Shown here piece by piece: positions 17,923 through 31,300 of a stretch of DNA of 64,000 bases. The DNA is from Lutjanus erythropterus (taxonomy: Eukaryota; Chordata; Actinopteri; Lutjaniformes; Lutjanidae), in NCBI GenBank assembly GCA_020091685.1, contig CM034602.1:902051-966050 (forward strand). Direction: 5' to 3'. A model generated the notes under the pieces. That model saw only the letters and a program-made list of their open reading frames with translations. It had not been told where the DNA came from and did not search any database. Position 1 is the stretch's first letter. Every line of letters starts with the position of its first letter. The translations under genes and the position numbers were made by a program.

Positions 17923-20900
17923 ATGCAGCCGTTCATCCGGAAGAAACAGAACTCTGCTCTGCATGCAGCAACGTTCATGTGCAGGTTTGTATAAGTTAGA
18001 CCTTTTAATCTACTGTTCCATCCATCTCTAACTGGTAACTTCCAACAGACACGGCCTGTCTGTGCCACAGTTCTGATCCGTCCTCCTCACAGCTGCAGCG
18101 TTTCTGCCTGGTGGAAACTGCAGGTGATTCTGCCATGTTCACAGATTCATGGCCCTACAGTCTAATGCCCTTATATGGTCATTTGTGGGGCATCTCGCAG
18201 AATTTGATAATTAATTATTTCCGTGATTTACTGCTTAGTCACTAAAATGTCCAACACTTGTGAAAAATGCTTCTGATAATTTTCCTGAGCTCAAATGAGT
18301 GTCTTCAAATGTCTTCTTTTGTCCAATCAACAGTCCACAAACCCAAAACTCTTCATTTACTGTCAGAAACGACAAAGAAAAGCAGCAGATTCTCACATTT
18401 AAGAAGCTGGTTTGACATCTTTGCCTTCAAATCATTAATTGCTTATCAAAGTAATGGACAATTAATTTTCTTTTGATCAATACAAGAGAAAAAGGCACCA
18501 AAGTCTGTGAGTTAATCCTTTATTTAGTTCATGTTGATTTGCTGCTGATCTCAGACAAATCCCATCATGCATTACAGGATTTAAGCCCTCCCTCGCTGCA
18601 GAATACATCTGGAGGCGCTGATTGCATGATTAGCTGCTGCTTCAGTGAATCAGATTCCAGATCAGTGGAATAAACAATCTTTACACACGTGTCTCTGTTT
18701 CCTGCAGCCGATTGGCCGGTTCTGCCGAGACGGAGGTGGTTCTGTCAAAGCCTCGGTTCCACCTGGACCTCTGGCTCTGGTTCACCATCCAGAACTGGAT
18801 CCTGGATGTGGGGCAGCCTGTTGTCATGGTAACGGAATGACAAGCAGTGTTTAATGAAGTTCTTGTTTTTATTTAAGAACTAAACTTTATTTGAAGACAC
18901 ATTCAGCAGGAAAGATAGTTGATTCTCAGCTTAATAACTGTCAGGGTGCCACGCTGATCAAGACGTTTTGAAAAGAAAAAGAAAAAACAAAAATGGACAT
19001 GGAGAAATTATTATGTTGTTGTCTGTAAAGCAGTTTTCCAGATATGGTTCCACATAGTTAATGACCTAATAACTAAATCAATATACAATGAAATACATGA
19101 AAAATGTCATTAATAATAAATATAGACCTCAATTAATTTAACCTTCTAATTTAAACTTACTTCAGTATTGATTTACTTTCTCATTTAATTCTATTCTATT
19201 TATTTATTTAGTTTTCTTTTTGTTTTTCATTTATTCATTTTTATATTTGTATTTTATTATTATTATTATTAATTTGAAGAGAGAAACCATGTGTTTGTTT
19301 CCTGCTGCCTGACTGGTCTTTCTGCAGCTCGTCCTCCCGGCAGACTGGTTTCCTCTGAACCGTCCCGGTGCAGCAGAATATCTCCACATCCTGTACAACA
19401 TCAGCACGCCGCTCGTCCTGCTCAGAGTAACTCACACACACTCAAACACAAACTCATAAAAACACCGTTTAATGTCGTCACTCAGGTCACTCAGGTCCGT
19501 CTGTCCTCACAGATGCTTGAACGCAGCCCCAGGACGCTGCCCCGCACCGCCGTTTGGCTTGGCATCATCGCTGTTGTCATGGGAACCAGCCTCCACCTGG
19601 TGGCCGATTCTGTCACCCGACGGCTCCTGCTGATTGGCTATCAGCTGCACCTGTCAGTCAGAGAGAATCCAGTCATGAAGAACCTCAGACCCTCCTCACT
19701 GGTAGGTGCTGCAGCAGAAAAAGCTTCTTTTGTTTTGGAAAAAATCACAACATCCACCTAAAGGTCCAATTCCTGCATCAAACTAATGTGAGGATGATAC
19801 GTTATTTACATTTTTTTTAACTGGTCTAGTTTTTGTCAACAAATGCAAAACTCAAACGGTTCAGAAATTATTAATGCAGCAACACAAAATGGTTGGTTTT
19901 AGAAATGAAAAAGTGATTTAGGAGACAATCCTGCACCAGTAAAAGCTGTAAAGTGTGTGGTGAGGAAATAGGAACCTGAATATGTTATATTTAGACTGAT
20001 GATGGCAGCAGGGATGCTGTCATGTTAAATATATATTTCTCATTTATTAGTGATGGTGGTCCTTGGGTATATTTGAACAATCAGAGGTGGGCCTTCAGTT
20101 AGAAAAGAGAACCACAGGGGTTCTCCCATAGCTCAGTTGGTAGACTTCACCCCATGTACTGAGGCTGTTGGTCCTCTGCAGCGGTCACTGGTTTGATTCC
20201 CGCCTGTGGCCCATTTGCTGCATGTCATTCCCCGTCTCTCTGTCATATCTTCAGCTGTCCCTATCAAAATAAAGGCAAAAGCCCAAAAAATAATCTTGAA
20301 AGAAAAGAGAACCACTTACATGAACGTCACATAAGACAGAGGCTGTTAAATAACTGAATAATGCAGCATTTCTCACTTTGTCCAGGTTTGTCTCCTGTCA
20401 GTCCACAGGTTTGTTAGCAAACATGCTGCTGGTTCATCAGTCACCAAAGCAGAAAAGTTTTCTTTCTTTTAAACCAATGACATGACACACACAATGATGG
20501 GCTTCTGTGATTGGTCTGAATGTTGTTCACAGTAGAGATGATCTGGCGTTCACACCAACCCAAACAGACCAAAACAGGAGGGAGAACGCTTCACAGTTTG
20601 GTTCAACCGGACTAAACAAGGCTGGTGTGACCCCGCCCTAAACCTCTCAGTGAAGAAGCATCACTCTGTTATTAATTTAAATCCATCCAGCACCTGGTAT
20701 CATTTCAGCGTTATCTTTTGAATTAAATCTGGTCAGTCCTTCATTATTTAGTTCAACAACAACAACTTTTCTCCTTTCACTTTCAACTAAAACCAGACGT
20801 AGATGGACGTCATGAAAAACACGTCATCTTTTTATTTGTCACATTCAACCAAAATCTAAAGTTTCTCTGACAACTACAGATTTGTTTTTGATGCAACCAT

Positions 20901-23659
20901 GTGGGAAATTAACAACTGAATTTGAATTTGTAGAAAATACAAAGTGACCTTCCTGTATGAATAAACAATATAAACTGATGTGTCTAACAAAACAGACAGA
21001 ATACAGGCAGACAATGGCTCCACTGAATCTATCAATATCTTTGATCAGGACTCAATTAAAGAACATTGTTTTCTTGTGCAGATCGATGCCTTCGAGCTTC
21101 TGTTTTACTATGACGACACTCTCGGTCATCTGATGTGGTAAGACCCCAAAGAGTTTTTTTACTGTAAAATAATACAAATCAAATCCCTGTTAAAAAAAAG
21201 TGCCTGAAGATTCTCATATCAGAAAAAAGATAAGAGAAGTTTATGGATATTTTCCAACAATATGAGGACAATCCAGGAACAATCTGACACTGGATCAGTT
21301 TTACAGTGGTTTAGACAAAAAAGGATGCTGGTGTCCTCATTTATGCACATTAATATTTATTATATATTGATTGTTTTTTGAGGGGTGAAGGATATTTTTA
21401 TGTTTAGTATTGTTTTATTCCTTAACAAATTTCTTCCTAACATTTAAGACAAACATTTTAAAATGCAGCACCTGATCTGGCTGATGTTTCTTGATGAAGC
21501 CCCGGTGTTTCACATTTCTCATCATTTTCTGCAGGTTCAAACTGCAGGGTTCAACACCAGTTGGTGCATTTAAATGTGACATGTATGCCTGCTTAAGAGG
21601 GCTGCACAATTAATTAACATTTTATTGAAATCGCAGTATAGCTTTTAGCAATTTTCAATCTGCAGGAGCTGCAATATTTGTTAAAGGCAAAATGAGTGTC
21701 AGAAAACGTCTCGGCAGACTTAAAAAAAAATTTTCATGTGGTTCAGATTCCTGCCAAAAAACAGTCACACCAGAATCATTTTAACATGTTTTCAATCAAA
21801 ATTGAGATAATGATGTAAAAATGATCATTATCTGTAATATTGCAAATCATATCACAATTGGAATATCAGTCAAAATAATCACAATTACATATTTTTTCAG
21901 AATCATTGAGCCTTACCTCTGACATCTCAGGGAGTTTGGAGTCTTTCCACCATAGTTTCACAAAATAGGGGCCCCAAACAACATTTTGCACAGGGCCCCA
22001 AAACAGCTGGAAACAGCCCTGATGATGTTTCAGAAGTCTGCAAGAACAGGCAGTAAGACGCTGACTGACTGCTGAGGCCTGGTGTCCTTCTGAGCTATCA
22101 GCTGTGATTCTTTCTCTTCCAGGTACGTTCCTCTCTTCCTCGTCCTCTTCCTCTTCTTCAGTGGTTGTTTCAGTCACAGGAAACAGGTGGAGAAGATGCC
22201 GCCGGCAGCCTGGATGCTGTTTGTCCCCAACGCTGCCTACTACTGGTCAGACTGCTTTACTACAGAGGGTCTGTGTGTCGTGTATCTGAGCGGTCACAGG
22301 TTCAGTCCCTGGTTACTGTTTATTAGAATCCACAGGAAAATTAGTAAAATGTTCTGTGTGTTGTGTGTCAGTGAGTACAGGAAGTTTACAGAAACTAAGA
22401 ATCCTGTCTTTATTTTTATTTTACAGTCACAGTGGTGACGTCTCACTTTTGTCCCTCCAGAAAACACCTGAACTGAAACTGTAACTAGTGTCTGATGAAC
22501 AGAACAGCAGCACCTGAGGCTGTGTGTGTGTGTGTGTGTGTGTGTGCCTCCAGGTGTCAGTAATAATTGATCAGGTGGTTCTCAGGTGTTGCTGACTAAT
22601 TACTTTACTCAGTGAAGACGGCACTTCGGGATGAAAGCAGAATTCAAGAACCATATCAGCAGTTTTAAGTGTTTCTGCTCATTAAATACCCATAATTCAG
22701 TGTTTCTCAAACGTTTTTAGCCCTCACTAATTATCCAGCTCTACACCTCTCCTGTTCAGCACAGCTGCTGTGGACACTTCACTGTCAACACAGCCGCTCA
22801 AAAGTCTCCTCCTGTCCCACGTTTCTTTTTCATTCAGCAGTTTTTTATTTTCGGTCTCTTTATTTTACCTCTATCTTTCTTGCCATCACAGTATAGCTCT
22901 GATTGATTGATTGATTAAAGTAAAGTAATCAGACTCCAGACAGAACAGAGCTGCATGCTGGGTTTTAGTCCTTCATAAGTTTGCTCTTATTTTGTGTGTT
23001 CAGGCAGATCTGGGTTGGATTCTTGGTTTAAAAAAGTGAAAATGTGAAATGATCAGACTGTAGAATCGTTTGGAGTAAACTGCATAATTCTCTGTGGATT
23101 AAAGAGATTCGTGATATTTTTGAGGAAGCTGAGTTACACTTTATGTATCGTAATAATTTAACATGCAGCATTAACAGAATTAGAAGAAAGTTTTGTTTTT
23201 CTGCCATGATCTTGCTCAGATTGGAACAATTCAAGCCTCAGAACACACATACGAGTTTTATAAACCAGTTTGGTAACTGCAAGTCCAACTTGATCAATAT
23301 TTCTAGACTTATTTATGGTAATCATGGATGATGTATAAGTGCTACATGAATGATTGTGACCATGTAATCTGCTCATATTTAAACAAAAATACAGGAAAGA
23401 CAACTTATTTTCAATTACATTTCATTGATCTCATATTTTATGTATTTTCCTAAATATTTTGATAATATTATGTCTAGTATTCATTTCAAAAAATGTGTCT
23501 GACAATCCTCCGTGCATCACTAGAAGCAGCTCATGAACCACCAGTGGTACCACAGTTTGAGAATATCGGAAATAACTGCTGAATACAGATTCCATAATAA
23601 ACCATCATTAGGACTTTTAGTTTCCATACAACAATGGGTTCTGTCACATCACAGAAACA

Positions 23660-23703
<44 letters not shown>

Positions 23704-25212
23704 GATATGTGAGTTGAGAATTATCTAAAGTATTCCGTTATTATTCAAGTTTTCATCCAAATTTAGAGCAAACTTTATTTGTCACCAAAACCCAGCGTCT
23801 CAGTTCACTTCTCCAACTTTGAAAATCATTTAAATAAGAAGTCAGCAGAGGATTAATGAAGACACTTCATTAATGTGTCTTGTGTTTTACTGAGTGCTCA
23901 GATTACGTGCTGTTTAAATGACAAAGTGGAGTTGAACACACAGTAAATGTATGTTCATGATGCACTTCACACCATCAGCTATAGATCATCTAAACAGAAC
24001 CCAGAGTTCTTATTGTTATTGTGGATTGAAAACACAGCGGGGATTGAACCTGTGAACAGATCCACTGACCCTCCCTGTTTCTCCTGTCAGGTACCTGATC
24101 ACTGAGGGACAGACCTTCATCCTCTTCATCTTCACTTTCTTCGCCATGACCGCCATGGTGATGCACCAGGGGAGGCGGGGCATGGTTCCCGACGGCAACG
24201 GCCTCTTCATGCTCTACAGGTAGACGCATGAACACTGGCTGCACTGATGACAACATACACCAAACATAAATATTCATATTTAAAGCTGCACAGTGTCGAC
24301 TTTGTTCAACAGCAGCTGTGAAAGGCAGTTAAAGCCAAAGTTGGACTACATTACCCAGAAATCTTGTAAGCTGATGTTTCTCAAAAAGACTTGAAATTAC
24401 TTTTGAAGAACAAAGAACACAAAGTCGAGGTTAATATTAACAAAGCTGGTGAGCTAATGCTAAGCTAACCTTCGTTTAAGTGTAACTTTGTAAATCAATG
24501 AAGCTGAAACTTATTGTTACATTTTGAATTATTTAGGACTCGAAACCCAAAGTGTAGGACTTGAGACTAGAGTGCAAAGATTTGTAAACAATAATTTGTT
24601 CCCATCACTACAGAAGGGTAATATTCTGAGGGGGAAAAGTCATAAATTTACATTTTACTCTGGTTAAAGTGGTTGTAGTTTTATGTGTTGTAAATCTCTT
24701 ATTATTTCTTCTTATTATTATTTTTTGTATTCTGTAAACTGTAGTCATAATTGTAGCTCCCATGATGCATGAAAAAAATGTTTTTTTTTTTAGTTTTTCT
24801 TGTAAATTTTGTGTTATTTGCAGAAATGTATGACTTTATCATTTCAGTTTTTTACTCAGAAATTTGTGATTTTTTTTGTCTCATAAATTTACATCTTAAA
24901 TCTCAGAGAAAAAAGAGTTTTTTCTTGAAATATTCCCATCAGTAATAACACCCACCACCCCTCTATTGTTTTCTTTAACCTACAGTTGCTCTAATACTCT
25001 GTTTTACTTTACAAATGAATGAAAGTGTGTTTGCAGATTCTTTAAGGTTCTCTCTGTGTGCCAGTTTCTCTGCAGCTCTGTTCCTGGTGGCGGTCTGGGT
25101 GGCCTGTCTGTGGAACGACGCCGTCCTGAGGAGGAAGCACCCCGGCCTGATCTACGTCCCGCAGCCTCGTACCGTCTGCACGCTCCACCTCCAGGAGAAC
25201 AGCCAGATGTAA
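17923..25212 (+). CDS. cln6: CLN6 transmembrane ER protein (neuronal ceroid lipofuscinosis 6 orthologue)
   Basis: Eight coding exons: 17923-17984 (tentative first exon), 18708-18828, 19328-19426, 19513-19701, 21082-21137, 22123-22245, 24091-24219 and 25065-25212. They sum to 927 nt, or 308 aa, close to the human 311. Diagnostic segments are [82 protein letters not shown] and [18 protein letters not shown]. Exons 3-6 (99, 189, 56 and 123 nt) have the lengths I recall in human. Several hydrophobic helices are evident ([13 protein letters not shown], for example). Known role: a multi-pass ER protein that, with CLN8, helps recruit newly made lysosomal enzymes for ER-to-Golgi transfer. The first exon was chosen for phase and length; its donor GTTTGT is weak. 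The last human coding exon is split here by an 845-bp intron. Confidence 0.93.
18190..18485 (+). repeat. dispersed fish repeat (ATTAATCGATTAATC-type) in cln6 intron 1
   Basis: The segment has the hallmarks of a very common teleost repeat: ATAATTAATTATTTCCGTG near the left, CACATTTAAGAAGCTGG in the middle and GGACAATTAATTTTCTTTTGATCAAT at the right. Related copies lie at 38,233-38,535 (opposite strand) and 49,278-49,360 (truncated). It is non-coding. Confidence 0.6.
20116..20300 (+). mobile_element. tRNA-derived SINE in cln6 intron 4
   Basis: The head carries an A-box-like TAGCTCAGTTGGTAGAC and a B-box-like GGTTTGATTCC, the internal RNA polymerase III promoter of tRNA-derived SINEs. The body contains CATTTGCTGCATGTCATTCC and the tail AATAAAGGCAAAAGCCC. 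A perfect 15-bp direct repeat AGAAAAGAGAACCAC flanks it (20101-20115 and 20301-20315), so the insertion is quite recent. It has the same orientation as cln6. Confidence 0.85.
21598..21897 (+). repeat. dispersed repeat starting GGGCTGCACAATTAATTAA, cln6 intron 5
   Basis: A non-coding element starts GGGCTGCACAATTAATTAA and continues with AT-rich sequence rich in ATCACAATT motifs. The terminus matches, in reverse, the TGATTAATTGTGCAG end of the fem1b intron copy (4548-4842). I know this as a frequent fish interspersed repeat; the class is uncertain. Confidence 0.5.
22520..22547 (+). repeat. (TG)n microsatellite
   Basis: A run of about 14 TG dinucleotides in cln6 intron 6. Confidence 0.9.
22690..23575. 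mobile_element. hAT-like terminal repeats flanking cln6 intron 6 sequence
   Basis: CAGTGTTTCTCAAACG at about 22,700 and CACAGTTTGAGAATAT at about 23,552-23,567 are inverted copies of a hAT-like fish repeat terminus; the second is followed inward by the known CACCAGTGGTACCAC segment. They could be the two ends of one element of about 870 bp or two separate fragments. No transposase frame is seen. Confidence 0.35.
23660..23702 (+). repeat. (TTA)n microsatellite
   Basis: About 14 uninterrupted TTA units in cln6 intron 6. Confidence 0.9.
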
Positions 25213-26837
25213 CAGAACAAGAATGATCCAACAGAGTCGCTTTAATCTGAACAAACGTGGGCGGGACCAGACGCTCTCTGTGCTGCTCTGTCAGGGACAA
25301 AACTGACTGAAAATTATGTTTTTTTGAAATTGTTATTGGATTTTTCATCTTCATACATTACAACATTCTCATTTTTCAAGTATTCAGCAAAAATAGGTAA
25401 CTTCGAGGGACTTTAAGTAAATTTCTTTAAATTTAAATTTCTGTAAATTAAATGAAAAGACCGCATGTGATGCTCAGCGGTGGTTCATTTCCTCTGTGGT
25501 TCCTCTCAGCGTCAGACAGCCTCATCTCTGTTTCCCGGTTGATTTCTCGATGGTAAATGAAGTTGCTTTTTTTTGGAGGAGGAGGAGGCGTGTGGCAAAT
25601 CACAGCTGAGTCACTCACATTCTGGAAGGAAAAAAAAACATCTTTTACAGGAACATTAAGGTTTATCTGATTCAGCCGTCTGTACATTATTGTGCTCAAC
25701 ACACGTCATGAAATCCAGACTGAAAGATTTTTTTACCCACAGGAGCAGAAAATAGACCAGAATGCAGTAAGGAGGTGAGAGTTTGACTATTTTACAAACA
25801 AGAACTGTCTCACCTTCTGTCTCCGTCTCATTCATGTTCCAACAAGACAGAATAAACAGATTTCAGTGATTCTTCACATTCAGCTGTTCTGTCTTGAAGT
25901 TGGTAAATGATGCACAGTTGAAAGTTTACATCTCTTCTCTCTCAGCTGCATTCATGAAATGCATGAAAAGCTTTAATAGACATGAGAGAATCAGTTTATA
26001 AGTCAGGTTGAAAGGAGTTCAGTTTTTAGTTTGGAGATGCAGGAGTGATTTAACAAGAAAGGCTGCTGAGTCCAACAAAGAAAAATCCAGAAGGTAACTC
26101 AGAAGAAGGCAGGATGACGAGGAGACACGCAGACGATGTGACAACTGAAAGAAGGAACAAAAAACAAAAAAACTCAAAAAAGGTGGGAGACCAGACAAAG
26201 ACAGGAAGTTAAAAACTCCATGACACAGACTAATGATGGACAGGTTTTTTAAACAAAAATCTTTTTTTGCCTCACATATTCTTCTTTGTCAAAACCTTGT
26301 ACCTACATTACCCACAATGCTCTGCTGTCTGACAGTGCTGCAGCCCCAACTAGTGGCGTTGTGGTGCCGACTGGTGACGTTTAATCGTACAGTCGAGTTA
26401 TCGTGCACATCAAACAAACATTCAAAGGTCGACGTGATCTATGTGCCAACTGGACAATATAACAAACACACAAAGAACCTCAAAGAGGTTTTCATTTTGA
26501 TAATGCAAAAGTACTCTATTTTTCTCAGGAATGTAACAAGTTACTTTTAAAAGTAATGTTACTCAACACATGCTGAGGTTGAACATTTGTTAATGCATGA
26601 AAAATACCAACTGGTCTGACACACTGAGCTCTGACAGCAGGTTGTGTCCTGCACCTGTCCTGCACCTGTCCTGCACCTGTCCTGCCCCTCGGTGCCTTCC
26701 CTCCACACATCGTCCCAGCAGCCAGGATCCTCCGTCCTCTTCCATTACGTTCCTCATCTTACAGCCGGCCTGGATCAGTTTCCTGAGCTGAGAGACAGAG
26801 TTCAGAGCTGCTGCTCCTGCTCACACACTCAGACACA
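25213..26837. other. cln6 3' flank and calml4 5' flank
   Basis: Between the cln6 stop and the calml4 ATG I see no further coding exon. The cln6 3' UTR must begin here; an AATAAA lies at about 25,850. Just before calml4 there are three tandem copies of CCTGCACCTGT (about 26,647-26,683). Confidence 0.5.
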
Positions 26838-28238
26838 ATGGTGAGAGAATAACCGAGTCCTGTCTGAAGCAGATTCCACCTGCAGCCTACTTTCTGCCTC
26901 TTCTCTGTGCACTCACGCTGTTTTTTTCTCCTTTCATCGCAGGCGAAGTTCCTCACGCAGGATCAGATTAACGGTAAGACTCTGGAACGCCACACGTTCC
27001 TGCTGGGAGGAGACAGAAATGAGTAATGACAAGAGCGTTTATGGGAATTATTGGAATACCAACAGACTCAGATACATTTCTTTCAGTGTTTTCTTTTTTT
27101 TGGCAGCGTTGAGTCATTTTTATGAAATGATTTGTGTTTTACAGGCAGCTCCTGCAGAAGCAGCAGTGTTATTTCATATTTTAATCAGACAGCAGAGTTT
27201 TCCGTGTGCCTGCTTCCGTACAAAGCAGCACTTGTTCCTGAGCAGATTCACACAGCGATCTGTTGGCCGACATCCTCGACCTGCTAATGTGATTAAACAC
27301 AAAGGATCTCCATCTGAACAGTTTTTAGCCTAATGAGGAGACATTCATTCACATTATTGTCTCTGGCAGGAAGCACACAGGAGTCATTGTCAGTTTTATG
27401 GTTTTGTTTCTGTGATTTTATCAAGTTCAGCTTATCTCAGCTTTATTCATGCAGATTCTTTCATACACACGTTCAGCTCAAAGTGTCTCACATGGCAAAG
27501 AAGAATAACTGATTAATTAACTGATTGATTAATTTTCATTTCAATGTATTTTCACACCTGCACACATATTGCTTCTTTTTCTTGTAGATATTTGACATGT
27601 TAGAACACAGGAAGTGAAGTTACTGTGGTTTCTCTACGACTCTTTCCTCTTACTTACTGATTTTCTCCAAAATAAAACACATCTGAGATCAGATAGTTTG
27701 TCCACGTGACAGAGGACGTCTTTAATGTCACAAAAAATGAAGTTACTGCCCTTTTCCTTTGTGGGACAGAATAGCAGAAGGTTCTCGGTAGAACACCCAC
27801 AGTGGGTTCTTGTTAGCACCATTAGAAGATGGAAAGGTTCTGGATCAAAGCTGTGTCACAGATCTTCACGCTGAACTCAAAAATGTTTCATCCTCTTTTT
27901 TAAGTATCTCAACTATTGAACCTGAATGTTAGTATCAGCCTACAATGGATCAGGTCAAAGGTCACAGTGAATCCACTGTTAATAAAGGAAACTTTTCTAA
28001 ATATTCAATAAAGGGCTGCCAGATTTTTAAAAAGGCATCATATCTGTTCTTCAGAACATATCTGATCTTCTCCAGGAGCATAAAGTTCATCATTTCTCAT
28101 CTTCATTTTAATATAGAGATGAAGAATCTGACTTCCAGGTTCATGCCAGATATTTTACATGCTGAACCTTTGATCTTTATGATATATGAGAAATATTCAT
28201 TTATTTTATATACAATAAATATTTATTGACAATAGTTT

Positions 28239-28313
<75 letters not shown>

Positions 28314-31300
28314 GCTGCAGAGTTTAAGGAGTGTTTCTCTCTGCACGACCGTCAGCGTAAAGGGAAGATTGAAGCCCAGGAGTTGATCACGGTGATGCGA
28401 TGCCTCGGCTCAAACCCCACCCCCTCTGAGGTCCAACGACACCTGCTGAGCCACAACATAGGTACCTGTCTCACCTGTCTGTCCCCCCGTCCTCTGTGGT
28501 GGAATACAATTTTTGTTGCATTTCTTTAAACGACTACTTCAAAGATTTTGCGGATAAAAACTATGAGGTCATTGACAAAAAAAGAAACAGAGGATGAAAA
28601 AAGTTCAGGTCAAAAATGTTAGAAAAGATGCAACAACTTCCAACTTTGATCAACATTTGAAATTGCACAAAAAATGACAACTTTAGGCTAATATTAATAT
28701 AGTTAACTAACATTAGCTTGACGGCAAAGTAACTTTTACAAGTCAAAACCAAAGTTAAGGACTTTGGACTTGCCTGTCTTGACTTGGGACTTGAGTGCAA
28801 ACACTTGAGACTTACCTGTGATAAAATGATGCGTGGATGTTTGGCCAAAGCTCGATTTTGTTTTGCTGCTAATATCATATTATGAAGACATATTTGATGA
28901 GCACCATCTCACAAAGTGTGACATGCAATAAACCTGCTGGATCTTTCTTGTCTCACGGTGTGTTGGAGTCTTTGGTTGTGCTACCAACACACATTTATAA
29001 GATGTAAACTTTCCCAGAGACCAAGCTGACGTCTTCAAGATGCTTGTTTGTCAGATCCACAGTAAAAAAATTCAACAATATTCAACTTAAAATGATCTAA
29101 AAACTGAGAAAAGCAGAAACTCCCCACATCTGACAAACTAGAGGCATCACATTTTGCCTGATCAGCATCTTAAATGATTAATCAAATATCAAAATTATTG
29201 GGATAATTGATTTTTTTTTTTATCATAAATCTGTAGATATGAACACACTGTGAGAAGAAGACAGCCTATTTATTCTGTGAAAGTGTTGCATTAAAATGCT
29301 GCCTGTGTGTCTGTATTGCAGCGTGTGTCATCACCTCTCATGACATTACATCAACTGAAACAGAGGATTCCTGCAGGGTCACTGCAGGGCTGCACAACAA
29401 GGCAGAATTACAAATAAAGTGAATGATAATCAAACATAAGACACCACGACCTCCCTGAGGGAACACACACTGTGAACGCTCTGCTGCTCACTTCTCAGAT
29501 CCTCTCTGAGCTTATTTCAGCTCGTTTCCATCATCGTGTCTCTGTGGGCGCCGTCGTCCTTCATCCTCATCGCAGGATCGCAGGAATATTCAGCAGGCGC
29601 TTCAATTTTAAATAATCCACAGTAAAATAACAGACAATCCAAGACTTTTGTCTTTAGCAGGCTGAAGGATGAAATGTGTTTTTGTGTATTTTTATGCACA
29701 TTAGCAGCGGTTTTGCAAGTCCTAATCAAGTCCCAAGTCAACACAAGTCTTAATCAAGTCCCAAGTCAACACAAGTCTTAATCAAGTCCCAAGTCAACAC
29801 AAGTCCTAAACAAGTCATAATGCGCTCCTAACTAAATGCAATGTCATTTTAACAACAGAAACTCACCTTAGGCCTGGCTTTACCTGGTGAGACTTCGACA
29901 CAACTTTAGTTTGTTGAAACTCAGGTGAAACTAAGCAGCATTTGAGCTGCACAGTGTGAAACTTGTCCCAAAGTCTGGGCTCAGGATGACGGTGTAACAA
30001 TAATGAAAAAATAACCAGGGACAAAGGAAGACGGTAAAACTGAGACAGATTGTTCAGACAAAGGCTCTTTTCATATTAAGTTTACTTCAAACTCAGGGAA
30101 GCAAACAGCAATAAACTTAAAATACTACAGAGACCATGTGTCTTTGCCAGCCGGGGAGGTTAGCATTTCCCTAAATACATTTTTTGAATTGTTATAATGT
30201 AGGCATAAGTACATTCTGACATTTTCTGTGCAGCTGTCTTTGCTATTCGCTACAGAAGATGTGAGTCTTTTCTAACACTGAACAAATAGTTTTAGTTTTA
30301 GTTCACTGCGGGTTTGAGCAAACACACAGGAGTAAACTTGTTGAGGACTCTGTGACGGTGGACTGATGAGGAGGAGGAACTTTCTGAGAAGTTAATAAAG
30401 TTTTCCCTTGACTGCAGCAATATCATTTTATTTTCAATATGTTTTTAATATTTCTGTCTGCATACATGATGAGTGCTGATATTTGACTTTCTCTTGTCTT
30501 ATCTCTCGGTGTGAAACATATTTCAGTGAGTCTGAAGGGAAATTCTGCTCCAGCTGTAATTAACAGCTCACAGTTTCATTTAACATGTTTAACCTGTCAG
30601 CAGCTCATCTAACAGCACCGCTCTTTACATTCTGTTTTACTGCCTTAATGTTTGAACAACTTATTTCATCTCCACTGTGTCATATTACTTTGAAACTTAA
30701 CTTTTCCCTGTGCAGTGTCCTCATTTCTCCTGCAGAAGTCAATAAAATTTTATCTTATCTAGTCATCTGCTCAGAATAGATGATCGTCCCGCTCCAGTAA
30801 AAGTAGATATTATCTTCCTGCAGACTGGGCCGGAGAGCTGGACTTCTCCACCCTGCTGAGCATCATGCACCGGCAGCTCCAGCAGGAGGCGCCGGAGCAG
30901 GAGATCCTGGAGGCCATGATGATGGCCGACAAGGAGCAGAAAGGCTTCATCCTCGCCTCGGAGCTGAGAGCCAAACTCACCGGGCTGGGAGAGAAGCTGA
31001 CTGATGGAGAGGGTGAGAGAGGGAACTAAACTGCTGTTTTATCTTTTACTGTCTGATTTCAGTTAGAATAAGGTCATATGGGTTTTCATTTTTAATGTTC
31101 CCAGTTTTTTTAATCCCCCAGTGTTTTTGTTTTGCTGTTGTTGTCTTTGTTTTATCGTTCTGCTTTTTTTTTTTTTTTTTCCCTGTTCCTTCATTTTAAT
31201 CCTGTTATGTGTCTCCTCTTGAACATCCACAACATTAAAGAGACTCCAAGTCTGGTGGGGATTTTCTTTACTGCAGATCATTTGAAAAAGGAAAAGAAGC

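Noticed and set aside
20116-20190. Possible tRNA gene from A- and B-box matches
   Set aside because: The cloverleaf does not close and the segment continues into a SINE body with target duplication.
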